Shown here: positions 1 to 12,037 of the stretch, piece by piece
How positions within the stretch are numbered: position 1 is the stretch's first letter
Layout of the letters: the number at the start of each line of letters is the position of its first letter
NCBI GenBank assembly: GCA_029962745.1
Contig: CM057156.1
Coordinates: 1,108,110-1,172,109 of the forward strand
From: Echinometra lucunter
Taxonomy: Eukaryota > Echinodermata > Echinoidea > Camarodonta > Echinometridae
Length of the DNA stretch: 64,000 bases
Direction: 5' to 3'
Translations under genes and position numbers: made by a program
Notes under the pieces: model-generated
What the model saw: the letters and a program-made list of their open reading frames with translations, nothing else
Database searches by the model: none
What the model was told of the DNA's origin: nothing

Positions 1-466
1 GTCTGACACGTGGAACCCTCTCTTCACATCTGTGCCTTTTCTCTTCTCCTTTCCTCCTTTTATGTTCCTTCTCTCTTTCTTCTTTCACATTTATCTTTCT
101 CTTTTTAAAGCCTTCTTTTTCTCTAATTTGATGTTTTTATTTTCATTTTTTCTACAAGGCAATGTAAAATGCTCCATAATTTGGTATATACAAATTCATT
201 CTGACTTTATAACTTGCAAATTGTATTTAATCACCGAGGAACTAATGTTTTACAAACTTTGCTTTTTTTTAGTTCCTCATTTCTCATGTTTTCTATTTCC
301 TGTATAATCATGCTATATGTTTTTTATATGTATCTAAGACTTATTGCCAACTTGCTATAATTTCTGTATATCATTTTTCTTATATTGTAATTTCTGTTTG
401 TTTGATATGTATATATGATACATGAGAAATAAACACGCTTGAACATAAAAAAAAATCCTTCTACAA
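1..466 (+). other. T-rich left edge with a polyadenylation-like end
   Basis: The stretch is T-rich with no convincing protein. It ends in an AATAAA at 428-433 followed within 14 bases by a run of nine A (447-455). That is the look of a transcript 3' end or of a retrotransposon tail on the plus strand. I cannot tell which; the following trinucleotide microsatellite slightly favours a retroelement tail. Confidence 0.3.
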
Positions 467-534
467 CAACAAAAGTACTACTACTACTGCTGCTACTACT
501 ACTACTACTACAACTATACTACTACTACCACTAT

Positions 535-584
<50 letters not shown>

Positions 585-660
585 ATAATAATAATAATAA
601 TAATAATAACGGTAAAGATAACAATAACAATAATAGTGATAATAATAATTATTCTCATTT
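467..660. repeat. (CTA)n / (AAT)n trinucleotide microsatellite
   Basis: About 110 bases of nearly pure CTA repeat pass into AAT repeats with scattered AAC and GAT variants. On the minus strand it translates as serine/valine/isoleucine homopolymers, which is low-complexity read-through and not a gene. Confidence 0.9.
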
Positions 661-699
661 TGAGGGCTTGACCCAGCAGGACTCCTCTGAAGAGGATCC

Positions 700-3255
700 C
701 CATCCCCTCCCTGTTGTCAACCCAAGGGTGTGGTTGGCCTTTTCACAAAATTAATGAGAGTAATTCAGTATCATCATCAGAAGGGCGACATCGAATATTT
801 TGTCCTCGCAACCGATAAGGGCTAGGAGTTTCACATAAATAGCTATAGGCAATACATCGCATGGCTCTGAGACGCCCTCTTTGTTTCATTTTTATAATAA
901 ACGAACTTTAATAGGCCATTATCTTCAGCTCAACAACAAAATATCCTTTGGTCAAAATATAAAATTGAGAGAAGTTGTCTTGATTGTTGATGGCCTTTAA
1001 GTGTAATACACTCTTTTGAGAAAGAATAACACACTCTGACCGCCATCATCTCGATTATTGTTATTTAAAGGCGGTTTTGGGAGATGTTTGTGTAAACCAT
1101 CAGTTTCTAGGGGCAGGTGTCATCTTTAATGGGTGATCTTCTCCACCCACGGGTCGACTTTAGGGTATGATGCGCGTCGTTTATAAAGGTCAACGGTAAA
1201 TGTGATACCTGTTTCGGTTTTTAATGAGCTTGAATATCAGTAATAGAACGTCATTCCCATGAAGGTTTCTGTTTGGAGATTTCCGTTAATACACAAAATA
1301 TATCCAATCTCATTGGATGTATACCTGAAAGAAACATCGCGCCTTATAAATGGTAGGAATGATTTTCATCATGACTGCAATTTTCCCGAGATGCATTTTG
1401 ACTGAGGATTATGAGATAAAACATATTTCCATTTCATCAAGGTACGAGCTCCTCCGTTATACAACTAAAAAAAAGACCATGTGAATTATAACCTAGGTAT
1501 AATCAATGGTTTTGCAATAAAAGAAGCAGGCATGAATTTGATAAAGGTAGGTTACTAAAAAGGGTGCCCATAATTATGTCAACAAGTCATGATGCTCGCT
1601 AAAACAGAAAAAATACCACAAAAGTCTAAGACCCTGACAAAAGTGACATGGCTACCCTAAAATGGTGGCTAGCTGGAAAGATTTCCCCCTACTTTTGTTT
1701 ATCAGGTTAGACTAGTTAGAAGGCTCTGCCAATCGGCCCTATTACCTTCATCAAACACCCTCTCTTTCAGAGGCACGCTTGCCGGGTCACAGAGGAAACT
1801 TAGAAAGGGAAAGTCCGCGTGAACCCTGAACTAAACGGCGCCATGATAGCCCCCTGACGCTGGCGGCAATATGGAGGTTCAGATAATCAGTCAGCGTGTT
1901 TGCTTGAAAGCATCGGAATACTCTCGCTGAGATTGTTCCTGGAGCGATGGTAGTGAAGAGATTGAGTCTTGAATGATGGTTGGTAAAGGGAGTAGGCGGG
2001 TTGGCCTGGAGTAAGCTGAAAAAAAGTTAATATGAGTTAGAAGAAGGACGATTGATGGGGAGGAGAGATACGAAATAAAGTATATGCGCGTCAATCCGTT
2101 TTGTTTGTTTGTTTTTTTTTTTTTGGTGTATTTTTGGTGCAATTTCGAGAGTGGGACACTGTACAAAAAATTTGGTTATAAGCAAAAACAAAAACAAAAC
2201 AAAAAGGGGGTTCCTCAGCTTAAAAAGTTATGGGGGGTTCATTAATTTTCTTTCGGGGCGGGGGGGGGGGAGGGCATACACCAAAAGTTTTCTGGTAATC
2301 AAAAAGTGGATAGGTAAAAGAGTCCTCAGCTCTTTTTTTTGGGGGGGGGTAGGGGCACGTACCCAAACTTTGCTGCAAAGAGTTGTCTCTTTGCCTCGGT
2401 TTGGGGTACATATCCTTGGGCTTTTGCAGGAGTTCCCCCCCCCCAAGTTTGGGGGCGACATACCCTTTTGTGTCTCCCACCCCTATAATTCAGAAGGATG
2501 TGAGCCTTTGTTCCCCCCCCCCCCCCACCGTTTGACTCCCATGGCACGTGAGGAGTATGAATACCTTCAAGATATGATTTTATATGATAGTCAAGGTTTA
2601 AAATGTGCATTAGTAAATTAAGGGGTGAGGGAGAATCTATTTTTTCTTTGTAAATTACCTGAAATTGTGTGGTATTGGCCACCTCAAAAGATTTCTGCAG
2701 CTTCTCTAATAATCACCATGATCACCGGGTTACTTCGGTAGGGTGACCGATTATGATCGGTTCTTTAAAAAAGTGAACTAGTGTTAGAATTTTGTTTTAC
2801 GTGCTAAGAACCCCTTAAGCTTAATCGAGCGTCATACATCTATCTGACATTATCCATGCATAAAACTCAAGACATCACTGTGATCTCAAAAATGTCGCTC
2901 AGTTCAGAGAAAAGCGACTGCTGTTTTATCCGAATTCAAACCAACTTTATACTTTGCAAGTGTTGCAGCCCAAGGCAAAACCATGCATAAGTAAATAGTT
3001 CAACTTAGTTTTCACTCGCTCACCGATTACCAGTCGGAGACGAGGACTGTGAGATAAAGTCCCCCAGCAACCCTGGTAAAATGTCATTCCCTAAACAAGA
3101 TTTGATGTATGATTATTTAGCGAGAAATAGAAAGCGGAATGATTACTTTTCACAGCTCATCCACTATCCTAAATTTTAAGAAATCCAGGTTATAATTTAG
3201 GGAATGTTTTCAGATGATATTTTCTCAGTCGCTTCTGTAACTCCTAGACTTGGTA
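700..3255. other. Gene-free stretch; homopolymer-rich repeat at 2180-2530
   Basis: I see no exon with a supportable splice pattern here. From about 2180 to 2530 there is a cluster of G and C homopolymers of 8-13 bases separated by 40-80 bases, including a short inverted pair (GTACCCAAAC near 2359 with GTTTGGGGTAC near 2399). This looks like an old non-autonomous transposon, but I cannot define its ends. Confidence 0.35.
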
Positions 3256-3260
3256 TAGGA

Positions 3261-3450
3261 GCCGCGATAGCGCAGTTGTTAGAGCAGTGGTCTTTTACAC
3301 CGGTGACCCGGGTTCGAGACCACGTCGACCAGCTAGTGCCCTTTGGGAAGGCATTAATCATCATTACCAAGACCCTCGAAAGCTGTCGGTCCTTCCGTTG
3401 CTTACTTACAAGCATTCTTGCTCTCTTAGCAGTCGAGTCAGAACAGTGTA
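3261..3450 (+). mobile_element. tRNA-derived SINE (head and body)
   Basis: The first 70 bases have a polymerase III A box (TAGCGCAGTTG, from 3268) and a B box (GGTTCGAGACC, from 3311) at normal tRNA spacing. The T stem pairs poorly and the anticodon arm does not close well, so this is not a working tRNA. Downstream sequence to about 3450 reads like a SINE body. The head most resembles a Lys or Val tRNA, but I would not assign it. No target-site duplication was identified. Confidence 0.6.
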
Positions 3451-3459
3451 AAGTGCTAC

Positions 3460-4950
3460 TGAGAGATGCAGAAATGATAGCGCAATTAGGCCCTATAGTT
3501 TATATTCTGTTGTCTCATTTCCACATTCAGGTATACTCTGGTTAAAAATAAGTCCAAATATATTTTTTTAAGTCACCCTCTTCAATCCCCTGTGAGGGGT
3601 TGAGGCAAATATGGTAACCATAAATGCGAAAGTTGGTTCATTCACTATCGTATAGCCGCCCACACTTTCAATATTTAGCACTGCTGGGACCAAATCAATC
3701 TATTTTTTCTCCGTACCTTTCAGAACGTCACAGTGTCATGCACGCCACCTGTCAAAACAGCTTCTTTTATTGATTTTTAGTTAGGTTTCCTGGAAAGGTG
3801 ACATTTGGGGGAAAAGGAGAACTGAATTAGATGAGTAAAATATTTGACAATTGAGTCAAATGTTCACAGGTAAGTTTATTTTAATCATCATGTATAGTGC
3901 TGAACAGGTGGCACTGCTTTTACGATTTAGAGGAGAAAGATCACAAAGAGTAGCACTGATACTGTCTTACTTGGCATGCGTGGGGTGATAAATATCTGTA
4001 TTAGGCTTAAGAAAGATTTAAGGTTCCCTAAGCAAGTGTGCATAGAATGTTCTGATTATAACCGTGCACATCTTTAAACTTTTTTCCCTCAGATTCCTTT
4101 TAACATGTTTAATGTTTAATGGTAGTATTTCATTCTGGTGTTTTCTTCTTCTTCACATTTTCACAGTCCACGATAAGAAACGCGGAGGAGAAGAAAAAAG
4201 CTGTATACTATTGAAGAATTAGGTTTAATAATGACGAATTGAAAGAGTAGGAGTATTATCACACCATAGCATATAGACCACATGGGATATAATAATTCTC
4301 TTTTTGCTTTGTGATATTCGCCCGAAGGCGAGCTTATTCCAATGGTATAAATTGGAATCTATTTCTGCTTGCAAAATCTTTCAAAACAGGTGATATTCTG
4401 CATGATTTATTTCCCCGGGGTTGGTAATTATAAGCGATATTTTTCTATTTTGACAAGAAGCGCTTCAAATAAATGTAATTCATCACGATACCATCTAAAG
4501 GCTATATGCATGGATAGCGATCGATCACAAACATTTCCTCGGTAGGCCTACACTTTAAACTAATCAAAGTGAACATTAACATATGCAGAGTTAGCCTAGG
4601 ATACAAGTATTAGAACAATCATTTTTGCAGAATTATTATGGTTTTCACTAACGAGGATCCCTAGGTTGTATGACGTCTTTTCATTTCATTGTAACACCCG
4701 GTAAAGGGGAGGGGGGGAGTTAAGGGGCGGTACTTATGTTGACGAAATGTGAGGATAATGGGAAACGCTTTGGAGTATTGGAGGTTTTTTGTTATTTTTT
4801 AATGAAGTTGGTGCTGTCCTCCCTTCCTCCCCCTTTTCTCTCGCTCCCCCCCCCCCCCCGGTTTTGTCACCCTTTTTTCATTCGATTATACTCTACAATG
4901 TCAACCAATCTGATTTTTTTTAGGATTTTTTTTTTTTTTTATGGAAGTAT
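3460..4950. other. Gene-free stretch, nothing recognised
   Basis: AT-rich sequence without exon-like open frames. It contains homopolymer tracts (C at 4848-4859, T at 4925-4940) and no other structure that I could recognise. Confidence 0.4.
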
Positions 4951-4951
4951 A

Positions 4952-5315
4952 CTCTGTATGTCACTGAAACCGGTACCATTGCAATTACGAATGTCGTAAC
5001 TCCCCAAGAAAGTTTCTTTTTTAAAGAGAGAATTGCTCGTTCTTTAAGTTTGAAACGAATGTTTTAACTTATGAAATGATATCGAATAAAAAGTGATGGT
5101 TTACTCGAATGTTCTCTCGCACCTCTGCAAATCAGTGAAACCAGTACATGCAGTACCACTGCAACTACGAATGTAGCAACTCCCCAGGAAAGTGAAAGGA
5201 AAAAACAAAACAAAATAATTTTGAAAACGATTTACTCGCTGCTTAAGTTTGAAATATTTCTTTTTAACTTATGAAATGATATCGCATTGAGTGATGGTTT
5301 ACTCGAATATTGGGA
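4952..5315 (+). repeat. Diverged tandem duplication, about 175-bp unit
   Basis: Two adjacent copies share the ordered landmarks GTGAAACC, CAACTACGAATGTAGCAACTCCCC (present with changes in the first copy), TTTAAGTTTGAAA, AACTTATGAAATGATATCG and GTGATGGTTTACTCGAAT. The first copy starts near 4952 and the second near 5127. The copies differ by many substitutions and small indels, so the duplication is not recent. Confidence 0.75.
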
Positions 5316-5724
5316 GTTTGAAATTCTCTTGCGTCCGCCTCGTTCGCCTATGTGTGATCTCCGCACCCTCCTCTTCTAGCACCTCAGTATTCAGTTTCCC
5401 GTTCAGTACAGATGGCCTATTTTAAACACTATCAAAATCCTTCTTGTCTAGTTAATCTTCATCTTACTCTCTTCCTCTTTCCTTTCCTTCATCTTAGACA
5501 TTTCCTTCTCCTTATTCTAGTGCTTCCTCGCCCTCTTCCCCTTTCATTAAATCCGTTAAAGTCCGATCGATGACCAGACGCGAAAACACGACATCGATCG
5601 TCCTGTGATTCGCGGTCTTTTATCGCTCACAACTATAGATTCAGGAATAGTTAACAACAAACATAGCGATCATGGCGATAGCTGGTGAAACACGATGTCA
5701 TAAGAGAAAGAAACATTGGAAGAC

Positions 5725-5728
<4 letters not shown>

Positions 5729-5770
<42 letters not shown>

Positions 5771-5799
5771 TGAGGGTGTGTGTGGGGGTGTATGTGTGA

Positions 5800-5848
<49 letters not shown>
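5729..5848. repeat. (GA)n microsatellite
   Basis: Two blocks of pure GA repeat (about 5729-5767 and 5803-5840) flank a GT-rich segment. Confidence 0.95.
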
Positions 5849-5852
<4 letters not shown>

Positions 5853-6131
5853 AAAATAGGTTAATATGAAGAGAAAATTACGCTGGAACCGTATAAGATA
5901 ATTGTAAGCAAACTTATCAGATGACGAAATGAGCCTATCCGATTATGAGGAAAGGAACATCACCACGTCGTTATTATGTGCAAAGCAAGCATTATATTTG
6001 TAGGAAATGACAAGAAAAAAACAAGGACAATGATATGATAACGAAAGAAAACATGAACAGATAGAATTTAGTGGAAAGCAGAAATATTTTCAGGACTTCA
6101 AGTATCATTTAAAAAGAAGTCACAAAAATGG

Positions 6132-6511
6132 TACACACTTAAAATTAAAAGTTCAATTTTGCACCCTAAATGCAGCACTGGCAGCACCTTTTTGGGTGCA
6201 ATTTTGTACCCTACATGAAAAAGGTGCAAAGATGCACCCTTTCTTACTTGTTTGCACCCGAAAATGCCCGTCTGCACCCTTAAAGGTGTAAAGTTGCACC
6301 TTTAGGGGTGCAGAAATTTTTGCATTTAAAAGGGTCCAAATTTGCACCTTCCCGAAAGGGTACAACTCTGCACCCTTAAGGGTGCAAAATGTAGCTCACT
6401 GCACCCTTAAAGGTGCAAAATTCTTCTTAGGGTGCAAACTTGTGCCCATAAAGGAGCTCCCAGTGTTGCATTTAAAGGGTGCAAAATTGAACCTTTTTTT
6501 CTTAGTGTGTA
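6132..6511. mobile_element. Small TIR element built of GGTGCA/TGCACC repeats
   Basis: The ends are TACACACTTAA at 6132 and its imperfect complement TTAGTGTGTA ending at 6511. If the flanking TA is the target duplication, this fits a Tc1/mariner-type non-autonomous element. The interior is an array of short motifs, TGCACCCTTAAAGG and its complement, occurring at least ten times in both orientations. The element can therefore fold on itself in many registers. There is no transposase frame. Confidence 0.6.
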
Positions 6512-6910
6512 GCCTGTAACTGACAAGAAGAGAGAGGGGCAGAAGAAAAATATTAGAGGGGAAACATATACTAAGTAGCCATATATTCATTAGTACTTGA
6601 CTGCTATTAATTGTTAACACAATGGCACCAATCCTGTGGAGAAGCATAGATCGAAACATTAGTGGTGCCAGAAGGATACCGGTCTTACAGAGATGGCGAT
6701 CAGAGAGCTGTCATGATGGAGGGAGGGTGTGGAAAGCGGAAGATTATTTCTCTTTTCTTTTACGTATATTTTGCCTTATTTGTTTCCTTATCCCTATTCC
6801 CCCATCGATTGACTAGAACGTACCCCATATGCGCACCCTCGTAGTTACACACTGCACCTGTCATGCCAGCATGTATGTTTGTTCCAACCCATAAGGAATG
6901 CAAATTTTAG

Positions 6911-7126
6911 TGGTTCCAAGACATAATGCTCCGGCGACAATTGCTCCTACGGAAAATCTACCCGTTAGCCAAACAAGAAAACCTTACCCCAAACCTAACT
7001 CTAACCTGAATCTTAATCCTCACATTATTCTGAACAAAAACCACCATCACAACCCCAACCCCAACCCTATGCCTTCGAAGAAATTAAGACAGGAGCAACT
7101 GACGCAGGAGCAAATATCGTGTCACC
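6911..7126 (-). mobile_element. GGTGACAC-type TIR element, copy 1 (inverted relative to copy 2)
   Basis: Read on the minus strand this matches the element at 31911-32125 from end to end. The ends carry duplicated copies of GCTCCGGCGACAATTGCTCC (6928-6947) and its degraded complement near 7090-7113. The interior is a degenerate telomere-like run of CCTAAC and CCCCAA. Unlike the other copy, no target duplication is visible, which suggests an older insertion. Confidence 0.65.
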
Positions 7127-7208
7127 ATCACCAATACTGATTACCAAGTTCGTTGACGTATGGGTTGACACCTGGGGCATCGCCAGGGGATCACTAGGGT
7201 TTATAGCA

Positions 7209-7596
7209 ACTTGGTCTAATATTAGTTGGTCTAATCCCCAGGTCATCTAACAAAACTATGGCTAAATCCATTTTGTCTACTATCAATTTGGTCTAATTGC
7301 CGTTTGGTCCAATCATCACTTAGTACAATACCCACTGGGGCTAATTGTCATTTTGGCTAATGATCAAATGGTCTATTGCCAGTTCGTTTAATCAGATAGC
7401 CTAAGCGGTGTTAGACCACGTGGGTATTAGACGAACTGGACATAGCCTAAATGGGAATTAGACGAAATGGTAAATGGGCTATAGGTGGTAATCGACCAAA
7501 TGATTGTTGTTATACAAACTGCTTGTAGACGAAATGGGATTAGACAATGTAGGATGAGACCAAACGGGCATTAGACAAAATGGGATTAGACCAAGT
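7209..7596. mobile_element. Palindromic element made of TTGGTCTAAT repeats
   Basis: The left half carries repeated TTGGTCTAAT-like units in direct order, and the right half carries the complement ATTAGACCAAAT-like units. The outermost pair is ACTTGGTCTAAT (7209-7220) with ATTAGACCAAGT (7585-7596). The whole could fold as a long imperfect hairpin. There is no coding capacity. Confidence 0.6.
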
Positions 7597-7607
7597 GACA
7601 ATTCACC

Positions 7608-9170
7608 ATCACTAGAACATTTAACCTATTGACGACTGAATTATCAACGTCCTACAGACTTTGTACAAAGAACACCCTGCAAGTAACGGATTAAATCGAG
7701 GAGGGGGAAGTGAGAAAAGATTAATGTGATAATTTGCCCATGGAAGTACAGATAAACAATCCGCATGAACGCATCATCGATATGGCATATCGATGATGCG
7801 TTCGTGCATTTCACGATTGGGAAATCAATGTACACTTAGCTGATCAAGTGGAACAAGGGTATATGTTCATAATATAGGATTGCATGAATGCATGTTATAC
7901 ATAGATGAGTCTGAAAGAAAAATTAATCAAATCATTTGAGAAAAAGATGCAATATTATACATCGACAGATGAACTAAAGCAAAAATTATCAAAGGGAAGG
8001 GAACACTGCAGGAACAATTAAAGCAGCCTCATCAATCAAATAGCAAAGAAGGACACGGGGAGCGCTTCTTTCACTCTACCCCCCCCCGCCCCCCGCCCCC
8101 GAATAGATACAAAAAAAGGAAACTATTATTTTCAATAAAGTTTCGCCATTGTCAAAGTCTGTCACGAAACTATGAAAGAAGGAATTGGCCAGGGGCCATT
8201 AGAAAATATTGATTAGGACCTGATGTGAAGTCGCTGAGGGAGGCATTCCCTTTTCGCCATTTGATTGTGACACATGTCTTCATATGCCCGCGGAAGTTAT
8301 ATGCCACCAATCTTCATCACTGAAGATATTCTTCAAAAGTAGCGTTAAAATAACTCAAATTCCACCGTGCTCCTGAGGACTGCTTAATATTCTGTTTCAA
8401 TGAAGTGTACAACATCACACCATCTTATGAACAAGGAGTAACCAGCACACCTTACCCTGACTGTATCGGTGGAAAGTGACCCAAAGTAGCCCCAATTTGG
8501 TATTTTACCCTAAGGATTCCTTGGGTCTCTCCAACTTTCCCCCCGAGCCCAATCAATTCCCAGCTCAATCAGACAACCATGCGACCTTCACAATTTACAC
8601 CGCTAGAGTCAGGGGATTAGCTACAGTGGGCACATGCCCTCTCCCCGTCCATCAAATTGTGGAAAAGGCGGAAGGGTTACAAAGAGCCTGAGGAAGAGCT
8701 GAAACGAACGTGAAAAAGATGACATTATACGACTCCTCCCGCCCCCCCCCCCCCCCCCCCCATTTGGGTCTTGATACCGAGCAGGCAACGCCACTGACCG
8801 TCAATGAAAAAGCGAACTCATTTTGAAAAAAAAAAAAACAACGACTTGTCAGTTTTTCCGCTACCTGACTTATGTCAAAAATACATTTACAGGCCGATTA
8901 ATTGTGGTCAAAATGAAGAATGATTTCTGAATATGCTTCATTGTAGTTTCAGCAAAACCACTTTTGAAGGTCATTTTATAATGGCTGTGCTTTCATTTTA
9001 AAAACTTGAAAAAAAAATGGTAAGTTTTAAATTTTGTCACTTTGTCACGTTTGTCTTGATTAAAGCTCTAACGATCTAAATCAAGTAACACCATTTTTAC
9101 TTGTTTTAGTTTGGGATGTCATTTCGTCGACGTTTATCTTTTTAAATGGTGGATGCGAGAAAATATCCAT
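7608..9170. other. Gene-free stretch with one strong hairpin
   Basis: A 17-bp perfect inverted repeat lies at 7767-7783 and 7787-7803 with a 3-base loop; it extends to about 21 bp with one mismatch (7763-7807). There are C homopolymers at 8080-8100 and 8741-8761. No exon was recognised. Confidence 0.5.
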
Positions 9171-9180
9171 CCAAACAGGT

Positions 9181-9517
9181 AATAATTCCTTACCTAATTT
9201 TTTATTAAAACTCAAAGAACTAAGAACAAAGAGGAGGTGGGGTGACAGATCATTTGCTGCTGCTTCAACCCGGTTATGGAACTATTTGCCCCATTCAATT
9301 AAAATGTCACCTACCTACAAATTGTTCGAAAAAAGCTTGAAGACATATCTCATGTCAGAATATTTTGGTTAATTTCTATAAAACATTTCACAACAATATT
9401 TGTTAGCTAATTTACTATGTTTTATTTTCTTACCTTTCTCATATGTATGTTTGTTAGGCGCCTTGAGCATCCCTTGGGATGGATATGTGCGCGCTAGAAA
9501 TAATGTTATTATTATTA
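9181..9517 (+). mobile_element. LINE 3' end: reverse transcriptase C-terminus and tail
   Basis: The frame 9181-9372 is open for 63 codons and then stops. It encodes the pattern that closes many Jockey/CR1-type LINE ORF2 proteins: RSFAAAASTRLWNYLP, then a basic stretch, then a phenylalanine-containing LKTYL motif near the end. Downstream, GGCGCCTTGAGCATCCC and a GCGCGCTAGAAAT string lead into an ATT-repeat tail (9506-9535). This is a 5'-truncated copy; the upstream reverse transcriptase is absent. Confidence 0.75.
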
Positions 9518-9539
9518 GTAGTAGTAGTAGTAGTATCAT

Positions 9540-11160
9540 AATTATAAAGGGTACGAATTCTTATAATTCAAATTGAAAACGACATGGACTTTCCATGCTT
9601 AATATATGTGATGACATTCCTTGAAACTTGCTCAGATTTTTTTTTCAATATTCCCAAATTGATAAAAAGCTTGATAACGATCATGACTTTGTCTAAAATA
9701 ATGTTGAATATGTCTGTGATCATGATAAATTACGTTTACTATGTTTACTCTGCTGAGCTTGAAATTGCATGCCACTTCGAGTTGTAGATTCTTAGTGGGG
9801 AAAATGTATCTTGATTGAGTTTTCATACTCACGGTTTAATTTCTCTTGGGAGCCTATGCGAGTCGACGAAACTAGATCCGTTCTTCTTTGGTTCGATATC
9901 TTGTCACAGTAGATTTAAAAAAAAAGAAGAGATGTGCATGTAGCCTGAACCCTCCATCAGATATTTTAATTCCTTTGTAATTATCTCGTTTTAGCAACCA
10001 AGGAAAGCCTAGATGGAGAACACAATTGAAATTCATTTGCCATTTACCATTGCATCAGATTTACCTTGATGATAATAAGTATGGTCAAGAGTGACTTTAA
10101 AGAAAATACACAGTGCAATGTCAGTGAGGTATATACATTCTATGTTTGTTTGTTTTTTTTAGTTTAGTTTAGTTTAGTTTTTACGGCGCTGTCATTCAAA
10201 TATGAAATTTACGCCATTTACCCATATTGATGGGTAAATGACGTAAATATTTACCTATATTGATGGGTTCTATCTTTACTTGTATTGGGAATTTAACAGC
10301 TGTTTGAGTATTCTATTTAAGTGTTGTAAAAGTTAAAAATTCTAACAAAATGCTCGATGGAGACTCGACTAATCAGAAATTTTAAGTGGTAGCTTCAAAA
10401 GCAAGAAGGAACGGCCGACGTAGTCAGCCCCTGGCAAGCTTTTACTAGCTTACCAGTCCCGATTTTAGAAGTAAAACGTAGAAAGAGTCGCCTCTTGTTC
10501 CAAAAAGATACTCTCCAGAAGCAGGGAATGACTCTTTGAATGAAACTCATTATTTAAACATGGAAAAGGGATTTATAATTCATGTTTGCTTAGTTACATC
10601 ACTGTTATTAACGGGTGAATGACACTTTCAGGAATGTTTGCCGGATTATAACACAAATCCTTCCACTGCAGTGCATTCGTAAACAATTTTTCTCCATGCA
10701 GTTAAAAACTTGCACAAATCCTTCCTTTTCCTTAAAGGCATACGAACGCCGCTTAAGTCCCCCGAATTGTAGATTTATTTTCTTTTTTCACTCAGAGCAC
10801 TGGCAGACGATGAGCAAGAACAGACAAATTGATCGATACCTCGGCTTGAATTAGGCGCGTGAAGCGATTTAATTTGTCGAAAAGGCAAGGTGAGTTGCCA
10901 TTATATTGTTTGTCTGGTGAGATGGATTTCAAAAACGTATTGCCTCTTCTAAGGGGTGATTTCTATATTACTTTAAGAAGTTTAATGAACATAATATGAA
11001 CTTGTACGAACACACAAAATCAGCTGTTTTTGTTTGTTTTTTAAATCAAATTAAGACCGGGTTCATCAGTCAAACAATTTTAGAGTGCTTTCCTACTTCA
11101 CCCCTGATATAATGTAGGCATTATTCGAAAATTCTGTAGATTAATATCGGTAAGTTTTTT
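9540..11160. other. Gene-free stretch with a short hairpin at 10207-10248
   Basis: An inverted repeat of 18 bases with one mismatch (10207-10224 with 10231-10248) lies after a TTTAG repeat (10159-10181). No gene was recognised in the remainder. Confidence 0.4.
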
Positions 11161-11167
11161 TCTCTTC

Positions 11168-11171
11168 CTCC

Positions 11172-11252
<81 letters not shown>
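11168..11252. repeat. (CT)n microsatellite
   Basis: About 85 bases of CT dinucleotide, interrupted once by an A (near 11216). Minus-strand frames here are Glu/Arg low-complexity artefacts. Confidence 0.95.
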
Positions 11253-11255
<3 letters not shown>

Positions 11256-11783
11256 GTAATGTGTATTCCACTATTCCTCCGCTGGACTTGGCGTAGCCAC
11301 GCATTATTTTTTTTCAAGGCTGATATGCTTGAAATCCAGCCCAACAAGACAAGTTGGTCACGGACCCCAAACAAGACAGATTTTGCCTTAGGCTGGAGCA
11401 CAGAAGGACACTTTTTCAGGAAACGTTTATCTTGTATGGTATACTTTCGCCCAAAAGACGACTCTGCGCAAACGAAATTCTCTCAAAAATGTCACGTCCC
11501 CAGATCGATGTCATAGCACAGAAGGCGATCTGTTTTCTAATTCTATTCGATTATAGGGGCGAGAAAGTAGGGGTTGCTTTGCTTTCCGAAGCTCTGTAAC
11601 TGGACATTAACCTCGATGGGCAAGATTTCTGCATAGGTATTATGATCTAGAATACGTATGAGTACAATCTCATGTAAGCAATTTAATTAACTACAATAAA
11701 GAATAAAGAAATATACTTTGGGTTTTTTTAAAATTTATTAAGACATTGTTGTTGCCATAGTCTCAAACTTTTTAACTAGTAGA

Positions 11784-12016
11784 CAGGGGCGGCGCCAGGG
11801 TATTTTGATAGGGGGCAAGATGGTAAGTTTATTTATGTTTTAAATGAAAAAAATAGGGGTATCATGTAGTAACATGACCCAACCAACTCTTTTCTCATAC
11901 TGTGCTTTCTTCTTTCTCCTTTTTTTCTTCTTTTTCTCATCTTTTTTTTTCTTTATTGGTCTCTTGAAAAATCATAGGGGGTGGTCGCCCCCTGCACCCC
12001 TGTAGCGCGGCCCCTG
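11784..12016. mobile_element. hAT-type non-autonomous element, copy 1
   Basis: The element begins CAGGGGCGGCGCC and ends GCGCGGCCCCTG, a 12-bp-class terminal inverted repeat of hAT type. It is flanked by a perfect 8-bp direct repeat, CTAGTAGA, at 11776-11783 and 12017-12024, the target duplication length of hAT elements. The 233-bp interior is non-coding and pyrimidine-rich. A second copy lies at 24425-24681. Confidence 0.85.
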
Positions 12017-12037
12017 CTAGTAGATTAACAATGAAGT

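Noticed and set aside
2109..2682. Overlapping frames on both strands of 77-170 codons
   Set aside because: They run through G/C homopolymers (Gly/Pro runs) in a repeat.
8476..8691. 71-codon plus-strand frame
   Set aside because: No start context, motif or splice support; it ends before a C homopolymer repeat.
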